Shown here: positions 8,441 through 17,551 of the stretch, one piece after another
Position numbering within the stretch: position 1 is the first letter of the stretch
How the letters are laid out: the number at the start of each line of letters is the position of its first letter
Assembly: GCF_039527675.1 (NCBI RefSeq)
Contig: NZ_BAAAKI010000012.1
Span: forward strand, 94,632-158,631
Direction of reading: 5' to 3'
Origin: Luteococcus sanguinis
Lineage (GTDB): Bacteria; Actinomycetota; Actinomycetes; Propionibacteriales; Propionibacteriaceae
DNA: 64,000 bases
Made by a program: the position numbers and the translations under genes
The notes under the pieces: generated by a model
What the model saw: only the letters and a program-made list of their open reading frames with translations
What the model was told of the DNA's origin: nothing
The model's database searches: none

Positions 8441-10039
8441 TCAGTAGGTGCCGTTGGTCGGGGCCGGCTCGACGATGATGCCGGCCTCGGCGTCACCCTT
8501 GGCCTCGTCCGCCTCGCCACCGGGGTTGCGCTCCTCGGCCTGCGCCGCTCGTACCTTCTGCTCGATCCGCTCGCCGCAGGTCGGGTCCACGGCCTTCCAG
8601 TAGGCGAAGGCACGCTCCAGCACGTCACCCTTCACGCCACCGAGCAGGTGCCCGGCCACGTTGTCGACGAATCGGTCGCGCTGGGCGTCGTCGAAGACCT
8701 CGCGGACGAGCGCCCCCGGCTGGGAGAAGTCGTCGTCATCGGAGCGCAGGGTGTAGGCCTGACGCACCATCTCACCATCCGACTCCCAGCCGTTGTCGAC
8801 GCGTCCGACCTCGTCGGAGTAGGAACGGCCCATCGAGTTGGGCGCGTAGACGGCGGCCATCTCGCCCTGTTCGTAGTTCATGTTGCCGTCGATCGCGTAG
8901 AAGTTGCGCTCCACTCGGGGACGGTTGACGGGAAGCTGGTCGAAGTTGGTGCCGATACGGGCGCGGGCGGCGTCGGGGTAGGCGAAGACGCGACCGAGCA
9001 GCATCTTGTCCGGGCTGAACCCGATGCCCGGCACGAGGTTCGACGGCGAGAAGGCCGCCTGCTCGATCTGGGCGAAGAAGTTCGCGGGGTTCTTGTCCAG
9101 GGTCATCGTGCCGACTTCGTGCAGCGGGTAGTCCGAGTGCGGCCACACCTTGGTCAGGTCGAAGGGGTTGAAGCGGTAGGTCTTGGCCTGCTCGTAGGGC
9201 ATGACCTGGACGAACAGCTTCCACTGGGGGAACTCACCACGCGCGATGGCGTCCCACAGGTCGCGGCGGTGGAAGTCGGCGTCCTCGCCGGCGATCTCGG
9301 TCGCGCGGTCGCTGGACAGGCCCTGGACGCCCTGCTGGCTGCGGAAGTGGTACTTGACCCAGAAACGCTCACCGGCGGCGTTGACCCACATGTACGTGTG
9401 CGAGCCGAAGCCGTTCATGTGGCGGTAGCTGCGCGGGATGCCGCGGTCGCCCATCAGGTAGGTGACCTGGTGCGCGGACTCCGGGTTCAGCGACCAGAAG
9501 TCCCACTGCATGTTGTTGTCACGCAGGCCATTGCCGGGCAGGCGCTTCTGCGAGGCGATGAAATTCGCGAACTTCATGGGGTCACGGACGAAGAAGACGG
9601 GGGTGTTGTTGCCCACGAGGTCGTAGTTGCCCTCGGAGGTGTAGAACTTCAGGGAGAAGCCGCGGACGTCGCGCCAGGTGTCGGGCGATCCCATCTCACC
9701 GGCGACGGTGGAGAAGCGGGCGAGCATGTCGGTCTTGGCGCCGGGCTGGAAGAGCGCGGCCTTGGTCCACTGGGAGACGTCCTGGGTGGTCTCGAAGGTT
9801 CCGAAGGCGCCCGAGCCCTTGGCGTGCGGACGGCGCTCGGGGACATTGGTGCGGTTGAAATGGGCGAGGGACTCGACGAGGTGGACGTCGTGCAACAGCA
9901 GCGGCCCGTCCGGGCCCACGCTCAGCGAGTTGCGGTCCGAGACGGCAGGTGCGCCGTTGGACATGGTCGAACCGGTGGGACGTGCTCCGCTCGGCAGCGG
10001 GCCGAGGGTGTCCTCGGTCGGGACGCGGGTTTCAGACAT
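8441..10039 (-). CDS. katA: Monofunctional haem catalase
   Basis: A 532-residue catalase that disproportionates hydrogen peroxide. Catalytic His72 lies in ERRPHAKGSGAFG, the catalytic Asn (144 or 145) in LVGNNTPVFFVRDP, and the haem-ligand Tyr354 in RVFAYPDAARARIG. The length fits the small-subunit clade with a slightly extended N-terminus and an acidic C-terminal tail. The ATG at 10039 is supported by an AAGGAG ribosome binding site about 9 nt upstream (10048-10053, minus strand). A -10 element TAGGCT (10091-10096) with TTCCCC 16 nt further upstream gives a leader of about 45 nt, which contains a small G+C hairpin at 10068-10081. Confidence 0.95.
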   Translation of the reverse strand: MSETRVPTEDTLGPLPSGARPTGSTMSNGAPAVSDRNSLSVGPDGPLLLHDVHLVESLAHFNRTNVPERRPHAKGSGAFGTFETTQDVSQWTKAALFQPGAKTDMLARFSTVAGEMGSPDTWRDVRGFSLKFYTSEGNYDLVGNNTPVFFVRDPMKFANFIASQKRLPGNGLRDNNMQWDFWSLNPESAHQVTYLMGDRGIPRSYRHMNGFGSHTYMWVNAAGERFWVKYHFRSQQGVQGLSSDRATEIAGEDADFHRRDLWDAIARGEFPQWKLFVQVMPYEQAKTYRFNPFDLTKVWPHSDYPLHEVGTMTLDKNPANFFAQIEQAAFSPSNLVPGIGFSPDKMLLGRVFAYPDAARARIGTNFDQLPVNRPRVERNFYAIDGNMNYEQGEMAAVYAPNSMGRSYSDEVGRVDNGWESDGEMVRQAYTLRSDDDDFSQPGALVREVFDDAQRDRFVDNVAGHLLGGVKGDVLERAFAYWKAVDPTCGERIEQKVRAAQAEERNPGGEADEAKGDAEAGIIVEPAPTNGTY

Positions 10040-10090
10040 CGTCGTTCTCCTTACAAGGTACGGATCAGGCCCGTGCGGGCCAGCACCACC

Positions 10091-10118
10091 AGCCTAGCCC
10101 GCTCGAATGGGTGGGGAA
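10091..10118 (-). promoter_or_regulatory. Promoter of katA
   Basis: On the minus strand, TTCCCC (10113-10118) and TAGGCT (10091-10096) are separated by 16 nt, and transcription would start near 10084. The -35 element is a weak match. No oxidative-stress operator can be identified with confidence. Confidence 0.5.
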
Positions 10119-10225
10119 CATGAAAGAATGCCTCACCTCTCGGATCTCGGAAACCTTTGGAAGCTCGTCGAACAAATATCGTCGAAGGGGTTGTGGGCGC
10201 CCAGTGGGACGTCTAGAATTAGCAC

Positions 10226-11707
10226 ATGAGTTCGACGATGACTCCTTCGGCGGGTCACACGGTGACGCTTCCCGGGTCTGCCTTCCCGGCGACGCGGCGT
10301 GAGTTCCTGGCCGAGTTGCGGGCGTCGGACAAGGCCTTTCGGGCGATCCAGGCGCGGCGGTTCGAGTTGTTGGCGCAGGTGGACGTGTTGTGGTCGGCGG
10401 CCAGCGGTGAGGGTCCGGTGGTGCCGGGTCTGGAGCAGCTGGTTCCGGCGGGTTCGGACGGGACACCGTTGGTTGCGGAGTTCGCGTCGTTGGAGTTGGC
10501 GGCGGCGATGCACCTGCGCCCCGAGGCTGTCGACGTTGAGTTGTCGTTGGCGACTGATTGTCTGCACCGGTTGCCGTATGCGTGGGCGGCGGTGATGGCC
10601 GGTGACCTTCCGGTGTGGTTGGCGAAGAAGCTCGCGAGCATGTCCGGGGACCTGGACTTCGACGGTGCCCGGGCCTTCGATGCGGACCTGCGGGACGTCT
10701 ATGGGCGGATGCCGGCGTCCCGGTCGGAGGCGATGGCGAAGGGGCTGGTGTTGGAGCACCTGCCCGCGGATCAGGCTGAGGAGCGTCGCGCGGCGGAGCG
10801 GGAGCGTCGGCACGTCGACTTCCGGGACGACGACTCCGAGGGGTTGCTCGGCAGGGTGGACGCCGTCTTGGACAAGCTCGACCAGCGTGATCTTGAAGCG
10901 CAGGTGGCGCGATTGGCGTCGATCCTGCGCCGGGCGGGGGTGCAGGACACCGAGGACGGGATCCGCGCCCGCGCGTTGGGGATGTTGGCGAATCCGGCGC
11001 TGGCGCTGCAGATGCTCCAGGCTTCGCTGCTTGACGAACCCACCTTCCCCGGGTTTGTCGAGGGGTCAGCGTGCGAACTCAAGGCCCGTCTGGGTCACGC
11101 CTGCGGGACCATCACCGTCGATCCGGAGAAGTTGCTCCCCACCGCGAAGGTCGTGGTCCACCTCACCGACACCACCGTCAAGACCGGCCAGGGCATCGCT
11201 CGCATCGAGGGCATCGGCCCCGCGCTCGGCGGCTGGTTGAAGGAGCTGCTGGGTGATCGGAGGATCAGTGTCCGCCCCGTCCTCGACACTGCCGCTCTGT
11301 GCCCGGTGGACTCCTACGAGGTCCCCGATCGGATGCGCGAGACCGTGGAGCATCGGAATCCCTTCGAGGTGTTCCCGTGGTCGTCCAAGCGGGCCAGCCG
11401 CTGCGACCTGGACCACACCGTCCCTTTTGACCACACCGTCCCCTTCGACCACGACGGGACACCGGGTCAGACTCGGCCCGACAACCTCGGACCCCTCGGC
11501 CGGCGGGTCCATCGTGCGAAGACGCACGGACGTTGGCGCGTCGAGCAAGTCGCCCCGGGTTGTTACCTGTGGCGATCCCCGGAGGGGTTCGTCTACTTGG
11601 TCACCCCGAGCCTCAGTTTGGAACTCCACGACCCCACCAGGGGCGGGCCGCCGCAGGGGCCCCCGGTGATGCGGCTGAAGTGGGACGACGTCGCAAGCAC
11701 CGCCTGA
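10226..11707 (+). CDS. DUF222 and HNH endonuclease-domain protein (13E12-repeat type)
   Basis: A 493-residue protein with an N-terminal DUF222 domain (roughly residues 20-330) and a C-terminal HNH nuclease motif (about 390-435): C-D-L-D-H, then a Gly-rich turn, DNLGPLGRRVHRAKTHG. Families of this kind are numerous in actinobacteria, and their function is poorly defined. The six residues DHTVPF occur twice in tandem inside the HNH motif (about 11410-11450), so the spacing between the conserved DH and the following residues is six longer than usual. A TAGAAT hexamer (10214-10219) ends 6 nt before the ATG. The gene lies between katA and a tRNA gene. Confidence 0.82.
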   Translation: MSSTMTPSAGHTVTLPGSAFPATRREFLAELRASDKAFRAIQARRFELLAQVDVLWSAASGEGPVVPGLEQLVPAGSDGTPLVAEFASLELAAAMHLRPEAVDVELSLATDCLHRLPYAWAAVMAGDLPVWLAKKLASMSGDLDFDGARAFDADLRDVYGRMPASRSEAMAKGLVLEHLPADQAEERRAAERERRHVDFRDDDSEGLLGRVDAVLDKLDQRDLEAQVARLASILRRAGVQDTEDGIRARALGMLANPALALQMLQASLLDEPTFPGFVEGSACELKARLGHACGTITVDPEKLLPTAKVVVHLTDTTVKTGQGIARIEGIGPALGGWLKELLGDRRISVRPVLDTAALCPVDSYEVPDRMRETVEHRNPFEVFPWSSKRASRCDLDHTVPFDHTVPFDHDGTPGQTRPDNLGPLGRRVHRAKTHGRWRVEQVAPGCYLWRSPEGFVYLVTPSLSLELHDPTRGGPPQGPPVMRLKWDDVASTA

Positions 11708-11715
11708 CAACACCT

Positions 11716-11768
11716 CGGAATGCCGATGAGGCGATCCCCTCCACGGGAGTCGCCCGATCGGCATGCCG
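11716..11768 (+). terminator. Possible terminator after the HNH gene
   Basis: An imperfect long hairpin: an outer 8-bp stem (11720-11727 with 11757-11764) and an inner GGCGA/TCGCC stem around a short loop. No U-tract follows. It separates the HNH gene from the tRNA gene. Confidence 0.5.
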
Positions 11769-11820
11769 TCATGGGTGCTCGCCTGCTCGCCGCCAGTCCC
11801 AGATCGTGCGGCCGAGGCGA

Positions 11821-11826
11821 TAGGGT
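11821..11826 (+). promoter_or_regulatory. -10 element for tRNA-Val
   Basis: TAGGGT lies 11 nt before the mature tRNA 5' end, a reasonable spacing for a short 5' leader removed by RNase P. No convincing -35 element is seen. Confidence 0.5.
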
Positions 11827-11837
11827 GTCGGGGCACC

Positions 11838-11911
11838 GGGCGCATAGCTCAGTTGGTTAGAGCACCTGCCTTACAAGCAGGGAGTCGGGGGTTCGAGTCC
11901 CTCTGCGCCCA
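11838..11911 (+). tRNA. tRNA-Val (anticodon UAC)
   Basis: A 74-nt cloverleaf. The acceptor stem GGGCGCA pairs with TGCGCCC, the anticodon stem CCTGC pairs with GCAGG around the loop CTTACAA (anticodon TAC, reading GUA), and a standard T arm with loop TTCGAGT follows. The discriminator base is A. The next bases are CCC, so CCA is not fully encoded. Confidence 0.95.
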
Positions 11912-11931
11912 CCCAATGACTGGCTCTTTCG

Positions 11932-12393
11932 TCAGGCGAGAGCAGCCTTCACCAGCCCGGCGACGGTCTTGCCGTCGGCCCGGCCATTCGCGCGGGCGTT
12001 GACGGCCTTGATCACCTGGCCCATGAGGCGCGGGCTCTTCTCGGCATCGGCGGTCGCGGCGGCAATTTCCTCGTCCACGATCTGCTGCAGTTCCTCGGAC
12101 GACAGGGGAGCGGGCAGGTACTTCGCCAGGAACTCGGCCTCTGCGGTCTCCTTGGCAGCCAGTTCGGGACGGTTGCCCTGGGTGTAGGCCTCGGCGGAGT
12201 CGCGACGCTTGCTGACCTCCTTGGTCACCACCGCCAGTTCCTCGGCGTCGGTGAGCTCCCGGGCGCTGGCGCCGGCCACCTCTTCGGTGCCGATCGCTGC
12301 GATGGCCATCCGCAGGTTGCTCTTCGCCGCTTCGTCGTGCGCCTTCATGGCCGCCACGAGGTCGGTCTTCAACTGGTCCTTGAGCGCGCCCAT
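11932..12393 (-). CDS. yqeY: GatB/YqeY domain protein
   Basis: A 153-residue cytoplasmic protein made only of the GatB/YqeY domain, the tRNA-interacting tail domain of the GatB amidotransferase subunit. Typical features are MGALKDQLKTDLVAAMKA at the start and SPRLMGQVIKAVNARANGRADGKTV near the end. The role is uncertain; it may bind tRNA or assist tRNA-dependent amidation. The ATG at 12393 has a purine-rich AGAAGGGCAGG stretch upstream. The frame stays open much further upstream, but that part overlaps prfB on the other strand and does not resemble the family. The gene is convergent with tRNA-Val and divergent from prfB. Confidence 0.88.
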   Translation of the reverse strand: MGALKDQLKTDLVAAMKAHDEAAKSNLRMAIAAIGTEEVAGASARELTDAEELAVVTKEVSKRRDSAEAYTQGNRPELAAKETAEAEFLAKYLPAPLSSEELQQIVDEEIAAATADAEKSPRLMGQVIKAVNARANGRADGKTVAGLVKAALA

Positions 12394-12478
12394 GGTCGCC
12401 TGCCCTTCTGGTCGGTCGCGGCAATCGAGAGCCGCATCGAGTGCAGCACCCAGCTTCCCACAGGTAGAATGGTCGATC

Positions 12479-13588
12479 GTGGCTCTCCAAGACCTGACCG
12501 ATGACATCGCCGACCTCGAGAAGAAGCTCTCCCAGATCGAGGCCGTCCTCGACCCGGAGAGCAAGAAGGCCGAGATCGCCGACCTCGAGCAGCAGGTCGC
12601 CGCGCCCAACCTGTGGGACGACCAGGCCAATGCCCAGCGCGTGACCTCCCGCCTGTCCCGCCTCCAGTCAGACATCGAGCGACTGACCGGCCTGCATGCG
12701 CGGCTGGACGACGCCGCCACGCTGGTCGAGATGGCCCGCGAGGAGTCCGACGCTGAGACTGCTGCCGAGGCCGAGTCGGAGGTCGCCCGCCTGCGCACCG
12801 AGATCGAGGGCCTCGAGGTCCGCACCCTGCTGTCGGGGGAGTACGACGAGCGCGATGCCGTGGTGTCCATTCGTTCCGGTGCCGGTGGCGTCGACGCCGC
12901 CGACTTCGCCGAGATGCTGCTGCGCATGTACCTGCGTTGGGCTGAGCGCCACGGTTACGCCACCAAGGTGATGGACACCTCCTATGCGGAAGAGGCTGGC
13001 CTCAAGTCCGTCACCTTCGAGGTGAGCGCCCCCTTCGCCTACGGCACCCTCTCGGTCGAGGGTGGCACCCACCGCCTCGTCCGCATCTCGCCCTTCGACA
13101 ACCAGGGGCGCCGCCAGACCTCCTTCGCCGCCGTCGAGGTGATCCCGCTGATCGAGGACACCGACCACATCGACGTCCCCGAGTCCGACATCCGCGTCGA
13201 CGTCTTCCGCAGCTCCGGCCCCGGTGGCCAGAGCGTGAACACCACCGACTCCGCCGTCCGCATCACCCACCTCCCCACCGGCCTGGTGGTCTCGATGCAG
13301 GACGAGAAGAGCCAGATCCAGAACCGCGCCGCCGCCATGCGCGTGCTCCAGTCGCGCCTGCTGCTGCTGAAGAAGCAGGAAGAGGACGCGAAGAAGAAGG
13401 AGCTCGCCGGAGACGTGAAGGCGAGCTGGGGTGACCAGATGCGCTCCTACGTGCTGAATCCATACCAGATGGTCAAGGACCTCCGGACCAACTATGAGGT
13501 CGGAAACCCCGACGCGGTCTTCGACGGCGACATCGACGGCTTCATCGACGCCGGCATCCGCTGGCGCATGCAGTCCCACGAGGACTGA
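12479..13588 (+). CDS. prfB: Peptide chain release factor 2 (RF2)
   Basis: A 369-residue class I release factor that recognises UGA and UAA and triggers peptide release. The stop-codon recognition tripeptide Ser-Pro-Phe is at about residues 204-206 (RISPFDNQGRR), and the peptidyl-transferase GGQ motif is at about 249-251 (SSGPGGQSVN). The coding sequence is one continuous frame with no in-frame UGA near codon 25, so the autoregulatory +1 frameshift known from many bacteria is absent here. I chose GTG 12479: a TAGAAT hexamer (12465-12470) ends 8 nt upstream, suggesting a leaderless mRNA. It precedes ftsE-ftsX, a common actinobacterial order. Confidence 0.96.
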   Translation: MALQDLTDDIADLEKKLSQIEAVLDPESKKAEIADLEQQVAAPNLWDDQANAQRVTSRLSRLQSDIERLTGLHARLDDAATLVEMAREESDAETAAEAESEVARLRTEIEGLEVRTLLSGEYDERDAVVSIRSGAGGVDAADFAEMLLRMYLRWAERHGYATKVMDTSYAEEAGLKSVTFEVSAPFAYGTLSVEGGTHRLVRISPFDNQGRRQTSFAAVEVIPLIEDTDHIDVPESDIRVDVFRSSGPGGQSVNTTDSAVRITHLPTGLVVSMQDEKSQIQNRAAAMRVLQSRLLLLKKQEEDAKKKELAGDVKASWGDQMRSYVLNPYQMVKDLRTNYEVGNPDAVFDGDIDGFIDAGIRWRMQSHED

Positions 13589-13611
13589 GCGCACACTCAC
13601 GACGCGCCGAC

Positions 13612-13656
13612 GCTCGGGCTGTGAATGCTCGGGCTGTGAATGCTCGGGCTGTGAAT
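13612..13656. repeat. Three perfect 15-bp tandem repeats
   Basis: GCTCGGGCTGTGAAT occurs three times head to tail (13612-13626, 13627-13641, 13642-13656) in the 180-nt gap between prfB and ftsE. There is no coding sequence on this stretch that I can support. Confidence 0.95.
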
Positions 13657-13702
13657 CTGCGCCCGGCCAGGCGTGGCGCCGCGGTTGGGGCGGCTTGAGA
13701 CC

Positions 13703-13708
13703 TAGACT
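13703..13708 (+). promoter_or_regulatory. Candidate -10 element for ftsEX
   Basis: TAGACT would start transcription near 13715 and give a leader of about 54 nt before ftsE. No clear -35 element is present at the expected distance. Confidence 0.4.
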
Positions 13709-13768
13709 CCCGAGCGAGCCGGGCTGAGAATCCTCAGCGCCTTCCCCAAGTACCGGCCCGAGGTTCTC

Positions 13769-14455
<687 letters not shown>

Positions 14456-14478
14456 GCCAGGAACAGGAACCCCACATC

Positions 14479-15384
14479 ATGCGCCACACCTTCCGCGAGA
14501 CCTGGTCGGGTCTGCGACGCAATCTGTCCATGACCCTGTCGGTGATCGTCACCATGTGGGTCTCGCTCGCGCTCTTCGGCGCCGGCCTGATGACCACCCA
14601 GCAGGTCGACCTGATCAAGGGCCGCTGGTACGACAAGATCGAGATCTCGGTCTTCCTGTGCGTGGACGAGTCCACCGGCGGCACGTGCACCACCGGGCAG
14701 GCGACCACCCAGCCCCAGAAGGACGCCATCCGCAAGGCGCTGGAGAACCACCCGCAGGTCCAGGTGCCGGTCTACTACGAGTCCAAGGCGGAGGCCTACG
14801 CCGACTTCAAGGAGGCCTACAGCGACTCACCGGTGCTGGAGACCCTCTCCGAGAGCCAGATGCAGGACTCCTTCCGCATCAAACTGCGCAATCCGCAGGA
14901 GTACCAGGACGTCGTGACCATGGTGCGCGCCATGCCGGGTGTGCAGGCGGTCCAGGACCTGCACACCGTCCTGGACCCGATCTTCGGGTGGCTGAACGCC
15001 CTCAAGTGGGCGACGATCGGTCTGTCCGGGCTGCTGCTCGTCGCGGCCGCATTGCAGATCTCCAACACGATCCGGATGGCCGCCTTCGGCCGTCGACGGG
15101 AACTGGGGATCATGCGGCTGGTTGGCGCCTCCAACATCTACATCATGCTGCCCTTCCTGCTGGAGAGCCTGGTGGCGGGCGTCATCGGCACCGCTCTTGC
15201 CTGCGGAACGCTGGCGGCCGGCTATTGGTGGGTGATCGTCAAGAATGCTCAACCCTCGATTCAGGCTTTACGGTGGATCACGTGGCACCACGCGGGGTTG
15301 GCCATGGTTGGGGTTGTGGTGGTGGGGCTGGTGCTGTCTATTCTGCCCACGCTCTTCGCAACCAAGAAGTACCTGAGAGTCTGA
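14479..15384 (+). CDS. ftsX: Cell division protein FtsX
   Basis: A 301-residue membrane partner of FtsE. An N-terminal cytoplasmic part and first membrane helix (about residues 19-40) are followed by an extracellular domain of about 130 residues. That domain contains two cysteines (VFLCVDESTGGTCTTG) that could form a disulfide. Three more helices follow (near 180-200, 230-255 and 270-292). The cytoplasmic RRRELGIMRLVGASN segment is typical. The extracellular loop should contact the hydrolase encoded next, the M23 protein. An AGGAAC ribosome binding site precedes the ATG. Confidence 0.95.
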   Translation: MRHTFRETWSGLRRNLSMTLSVIVTMWVSLALFGAGLMTTQQVDLIKGRWYDKIEISVFLCVDESTGGTCTTGQATTQPQKDAIRKALENHPQVQVPVYYESKAEAYADFKEAYSDSPVLETLSESQMQDSFRIKLRNPQEYQDVVTMVRAMPGVQAVQDLHTVLDPIFGWLNALKWATIGLSGLLLVAAALQISNTIRMAAFGRRRELGIMRLVGASNIYIMLPFLLESLVAGVIGTALACGTLAAGYWWVIVKNAQPSIQALRWITWHHAGLAMVGVVVVGLVLSILPTLFATKKYLRV

Positions 15385-15425
15385 GCCGTCGTTCAGGGTC
15401 CCGGGTACGGAAAGCCGAGATCCGC

Positions 15426-16925
15426 GTGAACACCGACGTCTTCCCCAACGGGCAGCTGGCGCATCGCCGCGCCGCGATCCGTCCGCTGGCCCACAGCGCC
15501 ATCGCCGGCCTTGCCGCTGCCGCGCTGGTGCTCGGCGTTGCCCCCACCGCCAACGCCGACGCCCTCACCGACCAGCAGGCCCGCTTGCGACAGGAGCTCG
15601 CCCAGTCCAGCGCCAATGTGCACGAGTTCGAGGACGAACTCGACCAGGCCAGCGCCGAGCTCCAGCAGTCCAAGGTCGCCCTCGATGGTGCCCGCGCCGT
15701 TCTGGCGCAGGCCCAGCAGGTGCGCGCCCAGGCCCAGGCCGAGGATGACCGCCTCGCCGGTGAGGTGGCCAAGGCGCGCGCAGCGCTCGCCGAGGCCCAG
15801 CGCAAGGTCGCCGCAAACCAGAGGGCGCTGGACGCCGAGGTGGCCCTGATCGGGGCGTCGGTGCGCGAGACCCACCAGCAGAACACCGAGCTGCTCGGCC
15901 TGGCTGCCTTCACCCAGGCGGCCGGCGGCACCGGGGACGTCAACGAGCACGTCCAGTGGTCGACCACCATCTTCAACTCCACCCAGGCCCAGATGGACCG
16001 GTTGACCGAACTCCAGCTCAAGCTCCAGGACGCGCAGCAGGCCGCCGAGGGCGCCAAGCAGGCCGTCGAGGCGCGCAAGCAGGCCGCCGCCGCGCAGCTG
16101 GTGCGCACCCGGGCTGCCGAGGCCGCCGCCGACGATGCCGCGGCCTCGGTCGGCGAGATGGTCGCCGCCAATGAGCAGGCCAGTGCGGCTGCCGTGCAGA
16201 AGCTCGATGCCGAGAAGTCGCGCCAGCAGGCCCTGGACGCGGACAACAAGGCCGTCGCCAAGCGCATCGCGCAGCGGATCGCCGCCCAGAAGGCTGCCGC
16301 CGAACGCGCCCGCAAGAAGGCCGAGGCCGAGCGCCGAGCCCGTGCCGCAGCAGCAGCCAAGGTCAAGGCGGAGGCCGCCCGGCTCGCTCGTGAGGCTGCC
16401 GTGGCGAAGGCGCGAAGGGCCGCCGACGCAACGGCCAAGGCCCAGGCCGCCAGCCGGGCCGCCGCGCGCGCTGCCACCGCCGCCAGCAAGGTCGAGACCA
16501 CCTCGGCCAGCTCCACCCAGGCCGCGGCGTCCAGCTACTTCAACTACCCGGTCAACGCGCCCATCACCTCGTCCTATGGTCAACGCTTCCACCCCGTGCT
16601 GCACTACTGGAAGCTGCACGACGGCACCGATTTCGGCGCCTCCTGCGGTGCCGTGATGCGCGCGCCCCGCGCCGGCGTCGTCACCGAGGCCTACTACAAC
16701 GCCGGCTATGGCAACCGCCTGATGATCGACCACGGGCTTGTCGGGGGGCACTACCTGACCACCGGCTACAACCACGCGATCCGTTACGTCGTCAGCCCCG
16801 GACAGCACGTCAGCGCCGGTCAGGTCATCGGCTACGTCGGTACGACCGGCTACTCCACCGGCTGCCACCTGCACCTGATGGTGTGGCAGGACGGCTCGGT
16901 GGTGAATCCGATGAACTGGTTCTGA
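15426..16925 (+). CDS. Secreted M23 family peptidoglycan endopeptidase with coiled coil
   Basis: A 499-residue protein with three parts. The first is a Sec signal peptide (about residues 1-44, ending in APTANA). The second is a long Ala/Gln/Glu-rich coiled coil (about 45-350). The third is a C-terminal M23 metallopeptidase domain (about 375-499) with zinc-binding motifs HDGTDFG and HLHL. Coiled coil plus M23 is the plan of EnvC-like FtsEX partners. It lies directly after ftsX, so FtsEX probably controls it; this is inferred from position and architecture. EnvC itself lacks peptidase activity, but here the visible zinc ligands look intact. The start is GTG at 15426, 41 nt after ftsX; the upstream part of the frame overlaps ftsX and is not family-like. 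Confidence 0.88.
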   Translation: MNTDVFPNGQLAHRRAAIRPLAHSAIAGLAAAALVLGVAPTANADALTDQQARLRQELAQSSANVHEFEDELDQASAELQQSKVALDGARAVLAQAQQVRAQAQAEDDRLAGEVAKARAALAEAQRKVAANQRALDAEVALIGASVRETHQQNTELLGLAAFTQAAGGTGDVNEHVQWSTTIFNSTQAQMDRLTELQLKLQDAQQAAEGAKQAVEARKQAAAAQLVRTRAAEAAADDAAASVGEMVAANEQASAAAVQKLDAEKSRQQALDADNKAVAKRIAQRIAAQKAAAERARKKAEAERRARAAAAAKVKAEAARLAREAAVAKARRAADATAKAQAASRAAARAATAASKVETTSASSTQAAASSYFNYPVNAPITSSYGQRFHPVLHYWKLHDGTDFGASCGAVMRAPRAGVVTEAYYNAGYGNRLMIDHGLVGGHYLTTGYNHAIRYVVSPGQHVSAGQVIGYVGTTGYSTGCHLHLMVWQDGSVVNPMNWF

Positions 16926-17008
16926 CCCGCTCGTCGACCGACTCGGCCCAGCGTCACGGGGTTCGGCGGCGCGGGAAAATCCACTGCGGCTCCTCCTTCG
17001 GCCCAAGC

Positions 17009-17014
17009 TAGGCT
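17009..17014 (+). promoter_or_regulatory. Candidate -10 element for smpB
   Basis: TAGGCT lies 60 nt before the smpB start codon, in a gap of 149 nt after the M23 gene, and gives a leader of about 54 nt. The -35 region is not obvious. Confidence 0.45.
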
Positions 17015-17074
17015 GGTGGGGGAGCCGCGTCGCATCTGCGCGTGCTCGCCCATCCGATCCATGAAGGAGCACCA

Positions 17075-17551
17075 GTGCCTCGCGAAAAGGGCCGCAAGCT
17101 GATCGCCCAGAACAAGAAGGCGCTGCACGAGTACCACATCGGCACCACCTACGAGGCTGGCCTGGTGCTCACCGGCACCGAGGTGAAGAGCCTGCGCAAT
17201 GGTCGTTGTTCGCTCGTCGATGCCTTCGCCACGGTGGACGACGGGGAGGTCTGGCTGCGCCAGGCCAACATCCCCGAGTACGCCTTCGGCACCTGGACCA
17301 ACCATGCAGCCAAGCGCAACCGCAAGCTGCTGTTGCACCGCCGCGAGATCGACAAGATCGAGCGGGAGATCTCGAACAGCGGTAGGACGCTGGTGCCGCT
17401 CAAGGTCTACTTCAACGACGGCTACGCCAAGGTGGAGATCGCCGTGGCCACGGGCAAGAAGGACTGGGACAAGCGCGATACCATCCGCGAGCGCGACCTC
17501 AACCGCGACATGCAGCGTGACCTCGCCGAACGCCAGCGGCGGGGCCGTTGA
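17075..17551 (+). CDS. smpB: SsrA-binding protein SmpB
   Basis: A 158-residue RNA-binding protein that carries tmRNA to stalled ribosomes. It begins MPREKGRKLIAQNKKALHEY and includes the family block GLVLTGTEVKSLRNGRCSL and a basic C-terminal tail. The GTG start at 17075 is set by a GAAGGAG ribosome binding site about 7 nt upstream; an earlier GTG at 17042 has none. Its stop overlaps the next start by one base (TGATG), so the DUF2207 gene is probably translationally coupled. The tmRNA gene lies about 4.3 kb downstream. Confidence 0.96.
   Translation: MPREKGRKLIAQNKKALHEYHIGTTYEAGLVLTGTEVKSLRNGRCSLVDAFATVDDGEVWLRQANIPEYAFGTWTNHAAKRNRKLLLHRREIDKIEREISNSGRTLVPLKVYFNDGYAKVEIAVATGKKDWDKRDTIRERDLNRDMQRDLAERQRRGR

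Noticed and set aside
10163..10185. Possible SOS (LexA) box in front of the HNH gene
   Set aside because: Only the left half TCGAAC matches; the right half is not a GTTCGA-like complement.
10226..11911. Mobile element or genomic island next to tRNA-Val
   Set aside because: No integrase, transposase or duplicated tRNA 3' end is visible; DUF222-HNH genes are common chromosomal paralogues.
12479..12620. Programmed frameshift site in prfB
   Set aside because: The frame is continuous with no in-frame UGA in the early codons and no slippery CUU-UGA sequence.
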